Assembly (NCBI GenBank): GCA_965644315.1 | Contig: CBFFRQ010000031.1 | Coordinates: forward strand, 248,001-312,000 | Reading direction: 5' to 3' | Length of the DNA stretch: 64,000 nucleotides | Source: Caecitellus pseudoparvulus | Taxonomy: Eukaryota > Bigyra: Bicosoecida | Shown here: in pieces, positions 20,394 to 31,673 of the stretch | Position numbering within the stretch: position 1 is the first letter of the stretch | How the letters are laid out: each line of letters opens with the position of its first letter | The notes under the pieces: generated by a model | What the model saw: only the letters and a program-made list of their open reading frames with translations | What the model was told of the DNA's origin: nothing | Database searches by the model: none | Translations under genes and position numbers: made by a program

Positions 20394-23294
20394 CTACGCC
20401 GAGAGCGCCCCACCTCGCCCTCGCTTGCCGGGGCGGTGGCTGCCTCGCCCCCCGCCTCGTCGCTTCTGGCCACCGCTGCGTCCGCCCTTGGATGCTTGCC
20501 CTCTGCCACCTGCCCCGGCCGGTGCAGCAGGCGGTGCCGCAAGCCCCTTCCCTGCTGCGGCAGGCGGCACGGGCGCCCGTGGCACGGCAGCTGGCTCCAC
20601 GGGGGTGGGCAACTCCAGGTCCTCAGCACAGCCTTGAAACGACGCCTGCAGGGCGAGGAAGGAGGACTGTGCCGCCAGTTCCAGCTCCATCAGCACTTCC
20701 ACGGTGGGCGCAATGGCTGCCACGTGGTGGTTGGTGGAGCTGTCCCCGCCCACCGCCGCGCCATACACGCCTTCGCCGCCCCCCATGCCCGGAGGCAGGG
20801 AAAAGCCCCACGTCGCCCCTGCCTTGGCGCTGTCAGTACTGCCTGTGGCCCCCTGGCCGGACTTGCCCCCCCATGGCGCACACCCTTGCCGCTGCACCGT
20901 GACAGTGGGCAGAGCAATGGAGGCGGGGGAGAGGGCTGCTTGGCCGCGGCCACCTCCATGCATGGCCCTGCCGCCCATGCCGGCCGCCGGGCGTGCAGGC
21001 GTGTCCACCAGGCGCAGGCGGTGCTCCACAGAGGCCAGCAGGCCCGGCTCGTCGTACCAGATGCAGCAACCACCCTTGTTGGCGAGAGCGGTGGAGAGTG
21101 CCTTGCCCGCCCACTTCCGCTTGTCATAGAACCAGACCTTTTCCTGTGCAGCGCTGACGAGGGAGATAGCCAGGCCCATGCGCTCGGCACGGCCGACACG
21201 GCCAATGCGGTGAATGTAGTTCTCTGGCTCGTCCGGCAGGGTCATGTTCACGACGTACGGTAACTCCTTCACGTCCAAGCCCCGAGCAGCGACGTCTGTG
21301 GCGATGAGCACCCGGACGTCGCCCTCCTTGAAGGCAGCCAGGGCGGCACGCCGCTCCCCCATGCTGCGGGCACCGGCTAGCACACAACACGAGTACGGGT
21401 TCTCCTTGCCAGACTCGGCCTTGCGTCCCGGCACGAAGCGCGCGCCGCCCCCACGCTGTGTCAGGTATTCCTGCAGGTTGGTGCAGTCCAAGTTCGTGCG
21501 GCAGAAGACGAGGACCTGCGTCATGTCCAGTGCGTCAATCAGGTCCACCAGCAGGGCGGGCTTCAGCTGCTTCACTGCTGCGCTCCACGCCTCGGGGGAC
21601 AGGTGGCCTCCCCCCTGGGGCGGCGTGGCGTCTGCCTTGTGCACGCCGTCATCCGGGACGCCAGCACAGGGCCCGCTCTTGCTCTGCCAGCCCTGGAACA
21701 CGTCTGCCGTGGGGTCCACCACGACGACCGCGTGGTGCACGGTCTCGGGGACGCTGTCTTTGCCCTTGAGGTCCACCCACGTGGGCCTGTGGCACAGGCG
21801 GCCCCCCAGCGCCTCCACTTCAGGGGAATGCAGCGTGGCTGAGAAGAAACAGACCTGCAATGCACAGTCCTGTGCTCTTCGAGCGCCACTCTTGGACTGG
21901 CTGTGCAGGGCCTCCCAGATGCGCTCCAGGTCCTTCAGGCTCTCGCCACTGGCCATTTGGTCAGCCTCGTCCAGCACGAGCAGGCGCACGCCAGTCAGGT
22001 CCAACTTGCCGCTCTGCACGTGCCCCAGCAGGCAGCCAGGGGTGGCTGTCACGACATCCACACGCTTGCGCAGGGCAGCCAGCATGCTGCTGTGGCCACG
22101 TGACCCCCCACCCCCCACAAGGGTCAGGGTGGGCACAAGCGGAGACAGGTCTTTGCCCAGCTTGTCCACGGCTGCAGCCGTCTGCTCCGCCAGGTCACGA
22201 GCAGGCTCCACGATGAGCACCAGTGGCATGGCATTGCCCCGCCCTGCACTCGTTGCGGGGGGCGGCGCCGCCGAAGCAGCCGGTCGCACAGCCGGCGGAG
22301 TGCCCGCTCCGAGGGGGAGGTGCTGCGCCACAGGCGCTGGAGCAGGGAACTTGAAGCTTGCAGGGCCCGCGCCGCCAAACACCACCTCCAGCTCTGCGTT
22401 CTTCATCGCCACGGCGGGGAACAGGGGCCCTTTTACTGAGGGCGGCAGCTGGAAGGCCTCGCCCAGCCACGCGCCATTCTTTGAGAAGCCGACGGAGCCA
22501 GGCTTGCCTGCCTGCAGAGACAGGAAGCAGCCCACGGTGTCCCCCTTTGTAAACGGCTCCCCGTACTTGGTGAACTTCCCGCCATGGCTCTTCATCCCCG
22601 TGCCGCCAAAGCCGTACCCGTGTGCACACCGCCCCAGATCCAGGTTACCAGCCACGCTGGCCCAGCCCACGCGGCAAATGCCCTCGTCCCGCATGGTCAC
22701 CTCGAAGTGAAAGCTGCCCTGCACGACGCCGACAGTGCCTCTGCACCCGCCCCACTGCCTCTCGTGGCGGCACTGGGTCACAGTTCCGTCAGGTGACACA
22801 GCGACGAGCGGGGAGCGGTCAGACTCGCTCAGGCGTGGTGGGCCATGGGAGCTGGATGGGCTGGCGTCTGCGAAGCGAGCGAGTTCAGGAGCACATACGG
22901 CACACAGTGGCACTCAAATTACATGAACAAGTCGTCCACGATTGGAAATCACGCACCTGCCGCTGCAGCGCCCCGCGGCGCACCCGCCGAGTCTGCGGAT
23001 TTTGGGCGTGCTGCCTCAGCTTGCCGCAGCTCGTGCACTAGTTGCAGGGCAGGGAGGGCAAAGGCACCCGTCTTGCCGCTTCCTGTTTCAGCCGCCTGTG
23101 TGGAGAGGAGCATGATTCCATAGCTACGCGCCGTGCCGCGCGGGGCAGCCTCCACGCACCACCATGACATCGCCCCCTCCCAGCACGAGCGGGATGGCCT
23201 CATCCTGCACGTCGCTGGGCAACAACCACCCCATGTCCTGGGTGGCCTTCACCAGCTCAGGCATCAAGCCCAGATCTTGGAACCCGCCACTCAT
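20394..23294 (-). CDS. DDX1: DEAD-box helicase DDX1 with SPRY insertion
   Basis: Exons 23294-23160, 23095-22957, 22867-20394; 915 residues against 740 in human. The start MSGGFQDLGLMPELVKA and WLLPSDVQDEAIPLVLGGGD matches DDX1. Motif I (AAETGSGKTGAF) is split by intron 1. A SPRY domain follows, inserted between motifs I and Ia (CRVGWASVAGNLDLG, YGFGGTGMKSH, VGFSKNGAWLGEAF), an architecture unique to DDX1. Then come EPARDLAEQTAA, VLDEADQMAS, FFSATLHSPE, PTWVDLKGKDSVPETVHH, CRTNLDCTNLQEYL, TDVAARGLDV and HRIGRVGRAERMGLAISLV. The C-terminal extension, rich in Gly/Arg, is lineage specific. DDX1 acts in tRNA ligation complexes, RNA:DNA hybrid unwinding and mRNA 3' processing. Intron donors are both GTGCGT. 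It diverges from RSP3. Confidence 0.96.
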
Positions 23295-23766
23295 CCTTGC
23301 CGCACCAGGGAGCTGCGTAAGAGCTGCACGGGACCCGACAGGACTCTTCGTGCTCAGCACTGCAGGAGGTCAACAGAAAGCCTGGCGCCTTGGCAAACAG
23401 CGCACAGTACTGCCTTGTCGCTCGAGCTTGCGGTGAAGAAGGTGCACCAGGGCGCCCTTGGGGCTTGGTTGGGTGAAAAGGATTTGTGCAAAGAGCAACT
23501 ACAATAGGTTCTGATCATGAATCAAGTCCAGGTGGACTGACTGCTGACTTCTTTCGTCGACCAGCTTCGCCAAAACTAGAGATCTGGATACAAATGTGCC
23601 TGAATGGAAAAACACACCACCCCAGGGGCAGAGGACATCCCATCCAGCGCCCCAGAGCCACAGCACTGTGTTGGGGACTGAGTTCGCACTGTACACCGCT
23701 TCCAGGCAGTGCGGGCGACAGCGCCAGACCCTGGTCTGAGTGCAAGGGGGAGCAAGCCGCGGCAGA
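23295..23766. other. Divergent promoter region (DDX1 / RSP3)
   Basis: About 470 bases between the two start codons, less GC-rich than the flanks. No ORF with recognisable content, no tRNA and no clear core promoter motif seen. Confidence 0.5.
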
Positions 23767-25399
23767 ATGGCACTGCCGTCTTCCACCGCGAGCTATGCAC
23801 CGTCGACGGTGCCTGCAACTCGGAAGTATCGGGATGCCGCAGCGTCTGGGACGATGACTGGACCAAACATCATGTTTGACAGCAGAGTGCGGCGAGGCAG
23901 CACACTTGCCTCCACGAAGGGCGCCCAGGCGTCTGGAGGTCCTGGGACGCAGACACAAGGCGACTCCAGGCGAAGAAAGAGGGTGTCTGCAAACCCCTTC
24001 AAGGCAACTGCTAAGCCGCTCTACCGTGCGTGTCTCTGCCTGAGAGAGCGGGTGGGGCAGCTTGCTTCCAGTTTCCGCACGCGACCTCAGCTCGACAGGC
24101 TGCCGACGTCCGCTCCCTGTGTCGCCGCTCGCAGATGAGGAGCTGGACCTGGCGCCTTTTTTATTGGAGCAGGAAGAGACGAAGTTGGTGTCGGACGTGA
24201 CGACTCAGACAGATGCCTTCACAGCCCAGACACCTCGGCAGCCCTACGTGCCAGCCAAGACTGGCGTGGACGCTGGCACACAAATCGAACAGGGCGAGTT
24301 ATTCGATTTTGACGTGGAGGTGGAGCCGCTCCTGGGGGTCATCGTCGGCAAGACGCTGGAGCAGGGGTTGCTGGAAGTGCTTGAGGAGCAGGAGCTCGCA
24401 GCCCTGCAGCTCAGCCGGCACGAAGCCCACCTCGCCGACGAGGCGGAGGCGAAGGCTATCGCCGAGCTGGAAAGGGCAGCCATTGAACGGCAGGCCCAAG
24501 CGGCAGCTGCTCTGGCTCAGGCACGTGCGCGGGCTCGGCGGGAGGCCCAGGCCATCCGCAAGGTGGCTGCATTCGCTGCTGCGAAACAGGTGGTGCGCGT
24601 GTCCTGTGCTGCCGCTGTCAGCCACCTGCAAGTGCAAGGCCGCTTCCACAACGCAGAAGAGGAGGCAGCACAAGCCTGGATGGACAAGGTGCTGCTGCCC
24701 GCGGCTCTACAGCGCTTGCAGCGACATGAAGTCGCAGATCGCATCGTGTCGGGGGTCGTGGCTTCTGCATGCGCTGCTCACCGTGGCGCCCAGGCGGCGC
24801 ACAAAGCAGCCCTTGCAGCTGCTGCAGAGGCAGAGGCTGCCGCAGTCCGCATGAAGGAGCTCCGGCGCAAGTACTTCTTGAAGGTCACCGTGCACCCGCC
24901 CCGGGACCTACTGGCTGACCGGACACTGCAGGCCCGGCTTGCAGCTGCAGCCATTGGCGCAGACCCGGACGACGTGGACAGCGTTCCCAGCGACGCAGAG
25001 GAAGGGGAAGACGAGGAGGGCGCGCCCTCCACACGCCCCGTCCCAGCAGTCATCGGCCCTTTCCCCATCGCCCGCATCGACACGGTGGCCGACGTCACGC
25101 AGCGCATCCACGACGCTGCAGACGCCCTGCTCCTGAGAGCCATCAAGGCAGCTCGCGTGGCAGCTGGGCTGGAAGAGGAGCCTGAGGAGGAGGATGAGGC
25201 AGCAGGTGAGGAGGAGGAGGAGCCCCTGCCGCAAGGCAGCATCCTGTGGATGCGCCACACGCGGCTGCAGCTGACGTTCCAGGGCCAGCCCCTGCCACCC
25301 ACAGCGAACCTGAACGACTACAGCCCGGAGGAACTGCTGGCTGGCTTGGGCGTGGAGACGTTCGTGGCAGCGGCAGCGGCAGGCGGTGTTCAGCCGTGA
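23767..25399 (+). CDS. RSPH3: Radial spoke protein 3 (axonemal A-kinase anchor)
   Basis: Exons 23767-24025 and 24135-25399; 507 residues. The N terminus carries NIMFDSRVRRGST, conserved in RSP3. The core has DVTTQTDAF, PYVPAKTGVDAGTQIEQGEL, FDFDVEVEPLLGVIVGKTLE and QGLLEVLEEQELAAL, which is the diagnostic radial-spoke 3 block including the amphipathic AKAP/RII-binding helix. A long Ala/Glu/Arg coiled coil follows, then an acidic Glu-rich tail. RSP3 dimers form the stalk scaffold of axonemal radial spokes and dock them on the A-tubule, so the organism has motile 9+2 cilia or flagella. The intron has a GTGCGT donor. The stop is followed 0-1 base later by GCAATGCAA, and the gene converges on ING only 36 bases away. 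Confidence 0.95.
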
Positions 25400-25438
25400 G
25401 CAATGCAAGTTCCGCGGGACAGGCGCAGCATGCATTCA
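25400..25438. terminator. 3'-end motifs GCAATGCAA and ATGCATTCA in a 36-base spacer
   Basis: 25400-25408 abuts the RSP3 stop. 25430-25438 overlaps the ING stop codon on the other strand. Both 3' UTRs must overlap the opposite gene or be extremely short. Confidence 0.45.
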
Positions 25439-26851
25439 CATCGCTTCCTCTGCCTCGGCAAGCGCTGTCAGGCGTTCCCAAGGCACGTCGGCGAAGGTTG
25501 TGCGGCCTTCCTTCATCTCTGCGATGGCGGGGTCCTGCTTGCGCTGCATGCGGTCCACACAGCTGGGGCAAAACCACGTGCCATCGACGGCATGCTTCAA
25601 ATTCACGCAAGGCAGGTGGAACCACTCATACTCGCACTCCTCGTTGTCGCAGCCAATCATCTGGCCAATGGCCACCCGTCGGCAGACACAGAACACCTCC
25701 TGGTCTGCCGTCAGTGGCTTGCCGTGGGCGTCGTGTGTTGGCTGGACGGCGGCAGCCGCTGCAGCGGCTGCCGCCGCGTCAGACGCACTGACTGCTCGCA
25801 GGGCTTGCTCGGAGAGGGCTGAGGAGCCCTGCAAGGCGGAGGCGCAGGGGGCGGGGGGTGAGTGCGGAGTGGAGCAGCGGCAGGGAGGGCGGCGCAGTAC
25901 ACGCACCCGAGCCATGGAGTTGGCCAACAGTGCGTGTTGCTCCAGCACAGCCTGGTTAGCGGCGGAGCTGGAGGTCATGGACAGCATGTTGGCAGCCACG
26001 CCAGCAAGGCTGGCAGCGCCATGCATGCCAGTCCCGCTCAGGTCCGCCAAGGAGCCTTGCGGCAGGCCCAGGCTGGACACGCCTGTGCTGGCTTGCCGGG
26101 TGCTGCCGGGTACAGCTGCGGACTCGGCCCCGACGCTGAAGTTTCGAGCCAAGGCAGGCGTGTCCCCGCCCGTCAGGTCCTCGTCCAAGTCAACATCGTC
26201 TTCGTACTGTCCGTCGTTCCACTTGCCAGAGGCGCGCAGCTCTTGCTGGTAGCGCTCCATGAAGGTCTCTGCAAACGGCCGCCGAGGTGGCAGTGCAGAG
26301 CTCCAGCCAACAGCGGTAGGGTGCCTCCTGTGCGATACTCAAGCGCCCAACTCACCCAGCTTGGTCAGGGCATCCTGCACCATCTCCGCTGTGCGGGTGG
26401 CCACCTTCACCTTCTCCTCGCTCTTTGACAGCGCTTCTTCGTGCTGTGCGAAACAGGGGCCGTGAGGGGCGGCATGCGAACAGCGCCAGGTGGCAATGGT
26501 GTGCAGGGCCCGCGCACCATCGCCTCAATCTTCGCCAGCTCCTCTGCATCCGCTGTCACGCTTTGCAGCTCTTCCCCTGAGGCCGCCTTTCCCTTTTGAG
26601 CCTTGACCCTCTCCTTGAGCCCGGCAAGGTACGAGATGTGCATGCCTTTCAACGCTTCCAGCTGGCCATGGGAGCCCTGCAGCGCAAGGCGAAGGAAGAA
26701 GGGCTCGGGAGTTTCAAAGCCGCCGTCACATGAAACGCTGCCGGGACAGCCTCACCTCGTCCAGCTTCCCGATGAGATCCAGGTCACGCCGCACTGTACC
26801 TGCGATGACATTCAACTCGTCCACGTAGTCTTCCACTTCGCCACTCGCCAT
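25436..26851 (-). CDS. ING-family PHD-finger chromatin reader
   Basis: Exons 26851-26756, 26676-26518, 26443-26356, 26268-25907, 25828-25436; 365 residues. The N-terminal exons are helical (MASGEVEDYVDELNVIAGTV, LIGKLDE, GLKERVKAQKGK), like the ING dimerisation domain. The C-terminal PHD finger has ING spacing: FCVCRRVAIGQMIGCDNEEC, EYEWFHLPCV, GTWFCPSCV, with the Trp expected for the H3K4me3 aromatic cage. ING proteins recruit histone acetyltransferase or deacetylase complexes to H3K4me3 nucleosomes. The intron 25829-25906 is 78 nt, a multiple of three, without stops, so retention would add 26 residues; it has GTGCGT and CAG ends. A poly-Ala run precedes the PHD finger. It diverges from the acyltransferase gene. 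Confidence 0.88.
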
Positions 26852-27408
26852 GGCGTGTCGCCTCTCCGGTCGTGTGGAAGCGACTTGACTGGCTCGGCAC
26901 TTCCAGAACTTGGGACAGGCTGGGCAGCGACAACACACCAGCACGCGGCAGCTGCCAGGCACGCGCTCATCAGCCTGCAATGTTCGTTTATTTGATTGTG
27001 ACACCTCCCTGCGATTTCACAGGGTGCGGGCTTCCCTGACAGCAGCCCGTGCAGGGAGGCGGTGCAGAGGTTCAAGCCAGCCGTTCGCCCCAATGGCGGC
27101 GCCACAGCCGAGCCAGCCCACCGTGGATCATATCATGCAGTACTGTGCATCTCGTGGGACTTCATCCATGCACTCGAGGCAGCGCTCTCAGGAAGGCGCA
27201 TGACAGCAATCGCCTGACGATGCCTCAAGACTCACTGGGCAACTCAGTCCAAACCTCAAGCTCAGCACCAAAGCGTTGCGTACCAGAACGGACGCAAAAT
27301 ACGCCCACACGTTGCCTCCGCCTACCAAAGGCGCCTGAGGAGCTCTTGGCCCCGGCCCCCGTCCTTCGGCGTGGTGCGGAAATCGATTGCAGCAGCGACT
27401 GGTCGAGA
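26852..27408. other. Divergent promoter region (ING / acyltransferase)
   Basis: 557 bases between divergent starts. It contains one GCGGAAATCGATT copy at 27376-27388, 21 bases before the acyltransferase ATG. No gene recognised. Confidence 0.5.
27376..27388 (+). promoter_or_regulatory. Candidate promoter element GCGGAAATCGATT
   Basis: Identical 13-mer to 10198-10210 and at the same distance (about 20 bases) from a start codon. Function inferred from this coincidence. Confidence 0.35.
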
Positions 27409-29154
27409 ATGCCGGACCCACAGACTGCAGCGCTGGACACAGGAATGATCATGATGCTGCTGCCAGGAGTGTGCATTCTAGGGGCGATTTACGCTGCGTC
27501 ACAGCTGCATGCCTGCTCGCAGCGGCAGCCAGGCGCTGCCGTTGAACCTGTGAAGCGACGATCGCACGGCATCCAGCTGCAAGCGCGCAGCAGCCTGCTG
27601 GACACGCAGGGCAGCCTGCTCTTTGCCTGGACGGTACGAAGAGCACTGCGACCTTGACCGAGCGCCCCCTGTGCACCTTGCCCACCCCTCTCCGCCCCCC
27701 GCGCACAGCACCCCGACGGCATGAGCTTGATGGACCAAAACGTTGCCCTCGGCTGGATCAACCTCATCTTCATCCTGGGCACGGTGTCTGTTGTGGGAGA
27801 GGGCGTGCTGAACTACTTCCGCACCGGCACAGTGTACACACCTGCGGAAGGCGACCTCCTGCACATCATTTTCTGCCGCAGCGTGGAGCTGCTCCTGCCT
27901 GTCTCGGGCATCACCTGCGTCTTCCTCCTTGCCTGGCCAGCCCAGGCCTGGCTCGTTGCCGGCCGCGAATGGGGCACGTGGCAGCGGTGTGTGCAGTATG
28001 CGCTGACCTTGGGCCTGTTCTGCGGCGCCGTGGCCTTCACTCGATCTCAGGCAGGGGAGCACTTCCCCTTCACACACAAGGCGGGCCTGCTCATGCACGC
28101 GTCTGTGCTGGCCATGAAGCTGCACAGCTACATGGAGGTGAACCGGGCACTGGCTATGCGCAAAGCTGGCAAGTGGCAGCCCCGCCTGCAGGCGTCTGGT
28201 CCGGCACCAGCGCCGGCTTCCCCCCCTCGGGCCCGCAGCGCTGCGCGAAAGCGGGGAGGGCGGGGCAGGAGGCAGGCAGTTGCAGCCCCACCAAGTGAAC
28301 CGCAGCGCCCTGATGTGACCGAGAGCGCCGACCGCATTTTCCTGGCTTTCACGTATCAAGATGCAAGCTGGCTGGATGCGGCAGGCCAGGCTGCCGCCGA
28401 GGATGGGGATGCGCCACTCATCGCCGCGTACCCTGCAAACTTGACGCTGCATGACTTCCTCACGTTCATGTGCATGCCGACACTCGTGTACTCGCCAAGG
28501 TACCCTCGCACGCGTCAGGTGAGGTGGGGCTACGTCGTGGAGAAGGCGCTGCTGGCACTGCTGGGGGTGCTGTTTTGCATTGTGCTCACTGGCAGGTACA
28601 TCGGGCCCACCTTGCAGCAAGCAGCGGACATGCATCCCGCCGAGGCAGTGGTGGCGACGATTGTGCCGTTCTGCATCATGTGGCTGCTCTTCTTCTTCAT
28701 CGTCTTTGAGTGCGTGTGCAACGCATGGGCGGAGCTGACACGTTTTGGCGACCGGCACTTCTACGACGAGTGGTGGAACTCCACCTCCTTCACTCAATTC
28801 GCCAGGACGTGGAACCGCCCTGTGCATGAGTGGCTCCTGAGCCACGTGTACCTGGCAGCCCAGGAGTGGGGCCTGCACCCTCGCTTGGCAGTTTACCTGA
28901 CCTTTGCCGTGTCCATCGTGGCGCATGAAGGTATCATTAACGGCATGTTCGGCTTCATCTCGCCCTGGCTCCTGCTGTTTTCTTGCTTCCAGTTCCCCCT
29001 CATGTCTCTTATGCGCTCCAGCATCTTCAAGGGCAAGCACCTCGGCAACCTGACGTTTTGGGTCGGCCTCATTCTCGGCGTGCCTCTCATCTCCCTCCTC
29101 TACAGCCGAGAGTTCTGCCTGCGGCACCCCCACCACTGCGGCACTGCTCAATAA
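27409..29154 (+). CDS. MBOAT sterol/diacylglycerol O-acyltransferase (SOAT/DGAT1 family)
   Basis: Exons 27409-27633 and 27709-29154; 556 residues with about eight hydrophobic segments. Family motifs: MPTLVYSPRYPRT with RWGYVVEKAL (SOAT/DGAT1 PTLxYxxxYPR), FYDEWWNSTSF (FYxDWWN acyl-CoA-binding motif), and HEGIING around the proposed catalytic His in SIVAHEG. It would transfer fatty acyl from acyl-CoA to a sterol or diacylglycerol in the ER membrane to make storage lipid. The YPRT-x-x-x-RW form and WWNS lean toward sterol acyltransferase, but substrate cannot be fixed. A basic low-complexity loop (about residues 227-265) separates the N-terminal membrane pair from the core. The intron donor is GTACGA. 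The stop is followed directly by GCAATGCA; the next gene converges 32 bases away. Confidence 0.9.
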
Positions 29155-29162
29155 GCAATGCA
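29155..29162. terminator. Shared 3'-end motif GCAATGCA
   Basis: Directly after the acyltransferase TAA and 24 bases past the stop of the convergent coiled-coil gene. Confidence 0.45.
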
Positions 29163-29186
29163 CTATGATCGCTGGCTGCTCTCTGC

Positions 29187-31369
29187 TCAGCGCCCGTCTT
29201 GGAACTCGGCGGGGTTGTACCGAGGCTTGACTGCGGCGTGCCCGCTGGTGCCGACGAATGCACAGCGGGGGACGAGGGGGGCTCGGGTGGTTGACTGCGG
29301 GGCAGGGGGTTTCCGCAGCGCCGAGTCTGGTTTGCCCATCAGCTCATGTTGCTCAATGTGGGCGTGGCGCGACACAGCGTACGTCGCTTTGCGAGCTGTG
29401 CGGGTGGCCTCTGTCATGGCCGAGTGCAGGGCGAGGGAGGGGGTGGCGTCCACCCGCTCGCCTTGCCCGGGCCCTTCCTGCGCGTGGGGAGCCCCGCCCC
29501 GCTGACTGGCGCGGCCCCCTGACACAGACGCCTGCAAGGCTTCATTCTTCACGAAGCGGTGGCGCTTCCCAGCACCCCCTTTGGCAGGGGGATGGGGGCC
29601 AGAGGCACCACCCTGCCAAACCCCACGACGGGCTGCAGCGTGGGTTGCCGCCGCAGCCACCGCACGAGGGGGCAGAGCGGCCGCTGCAGACACAGCCGGT
29701 GGGCGTGCACCGCCCCGCTCGGCTGGGGGTGGGGAGATCATCCGGCGGTGAGGTGTGTGGCGACTTGCTGCGGCTCGTACAGCTGCGGAAGAGCCCCCCT
29801 GTGTCCGGAAAGCGGCCTGGGCTGCCTCCAGGGCGCCGGCATCCAGAGCCAAGGACTCGCTTGCGCGCGTCGGCGAGTGATGCTCTTTGCCCTCTGCCAC
29901 AGACCCAGGCCGGTGGGGGGACCAGGCTGACAGAGTCGCTCCACGGAGCTGGGGCGCCGCGGACCCCCGCCCTGGGCTGGGCCGGTGAGGGACACCCTGA
30001 GCGTCCTTCTGCGCAGAAGCTCGCCGTGCTTGCTCGACTGCGAGGGCCTTGCGTTCGTCTTCGGCTGCCAGGGCTTGGGCCAAGTCACGTGGCGGGCGGT
30101 GGTACCACGAGCGTGGGTCGCTGTCCAGGGTGGAGGCAGCGGCAGACTTGCGCGTCTCACCCTGTCGGACGCGGCGTGCAAGCTCAGGCGGGTCAGCGAC
30201 GGCCTCGCTGACAGGCAGTGAGCGCGCAGCGAAGGGGTGCCCGAGCTGCTCCTCTGAAAACACTGACGTTGCCGAGCGAGCAGAGTCTCCGGCCGCCTCC
30301 GCATCACTGCTTGTAGCCTGGCCGGCGGCGCCATGCTCCTGGCTCTCCCACGCACTGCCATCTTCAATTGACCCATGGCCACTTGCTTGTGGCCTGGTGC
30401 TGGGTTCGGAGTGCTGAGCTGGGGCTGGCGATGGTGGAGCCGATCGCGGCACTGGGTCCACAAGCAGTTGCTCGACATCCGTGTCTCCGCGCAGAAGCGC
30501 CGCCGCAGCCTCCTGCACGGAAGCCATGTTTGCCTGCAGTAGACGCTGCACGCCGCCAGCGATGTCCTGGCACCGCTGGCGAGCAGCATCACGTTCTCGC
30601 AACGCAGCATCCTTCTCGGCAGTCAATGCTTGCAGCTGTTTGCAGGCAGTGGCCGCAGCTGCGGCCATCTCTGCCTGGTGCCTCTGAGTGCTGGTGTGGT
30701 TCTGAGCCTCCATCTTGGAGCGGAAGAATTCTTGGGACATGGCAGTGAATGCTTGCCGGGTAAGCCTCTGAGCAGGTGCAACGGTCGTGCGTGTGCTGGT
30801 CAGGCTTGGCGAGGCTCTCTTGCTGTTCGCGACGCACCGTGTCAAAATGTCGCTGGGCAATCCGCAGCTTCCGCCTGCCAGCCTTCTGCTTTTGACTTCC
30901 CTCCTTCCACGCAGCGAAAATCTGGCCCTTCACGCTTGCGTTTCGCTGCAGAAACGCGGAGGCACGAGAGTGACACGCAATACAAACGGCGACATAGACT
31001 GCGCACACTCACCGCCTGCTCCCTGGAAGCATGCAGCAATCCCAGAGCCTGGTGCAAGATGCCCATTACCCGCTCTGTGTCCATGCGGGCTGCCTTTGCC
31101 GCCGCTTTTGCCTCTGCCGTTGCGCTGGAAGCGGCCCGCAGCTGGCTGGCGTGCTCGTCCAGCAGCTCTTGTCGCTGGCTGGCCAACGCCTGCGCCTGCT
31201 CGCCTTGCCACTCCTCCAGCAGTGACTGCAGTCGAAACTGGGCAGCCGCCATGATGCCTTGCACCTGCTCTTGCCGCTGCGCTGACTGGCTGGCCGGCTG
31301 GCTTGCTTGGGCGGCGTCTGCCTGGCCGCCTTCGTCAGGGCTGACTGCTGCGGTCGACTCCGAAGACAT
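29187..31369 (-). CDS. Coiled-coil protein of unknown function
   Basis: Exons 31369-31013, 30945-30838, 30767-29187; 681 residues. The first ~220 residues are Gln/Glu/Arg/Ala-rich coiled coil (QSLLEEWQGEQAQALASQRQ, ELLDEHASQLRAAS). They continue through IFAAWKEGSQKQKAGRRKLR into SQEFFRSKMEAQNH and ALTAEKDAALRERDAARQRC. The rest is low complexity, rich in Ser/Pro/Ala/Arg, ending with APLVPRCAFVGTSGHAAV and PRYNPAEF. The donors GTGAGT and GTGCGT keep phase. I do not recognise the family. A cytoskeletal or ciliary role would suit a coiled coil in a flagellate but is a guess. It shares a 304-base divergent promoter with ARF1. Confidence 0.7.
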
Positions 31370-31673
31370 GGTGGGCGATGAGCAGACGTGTAAAGGCGCG
31401 CAGGGTGAGGTGGCATCAGATCCCTCGCTCACGAAGCTTGTCGTTGCCGCGGGTGGTGAGTGTCTGCATGCGTTTGTGTGTCTGTCGAGGCCGTTGGGCC
31501 AGCCTTGCCACCCCCCCCACACACCCCCCCCGCCCAGATTGCCCTCACTCCTGGTGCTGTCGTCTTTTGTCGACATGAACCAAATTTCCGTAACCTCACA
31601 TACTCTCAATCCTCCGGCCTCTGCGTCCTGCTGTCGAGTTGTCTCACCGGTACACCACACCTGCATATCCACC
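31370..31673. other. Divergent promoter region (coiled-coil gene / ARF1)
   Basis: 304 bases between two start codons, with pyrimidine-rich runs and a C-tract near 31508-31532. AATTTCCGTAA at 31584-31594 resembles the reverse of the GCGGAAAT word. No gene seen. Confidence 0.45.
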
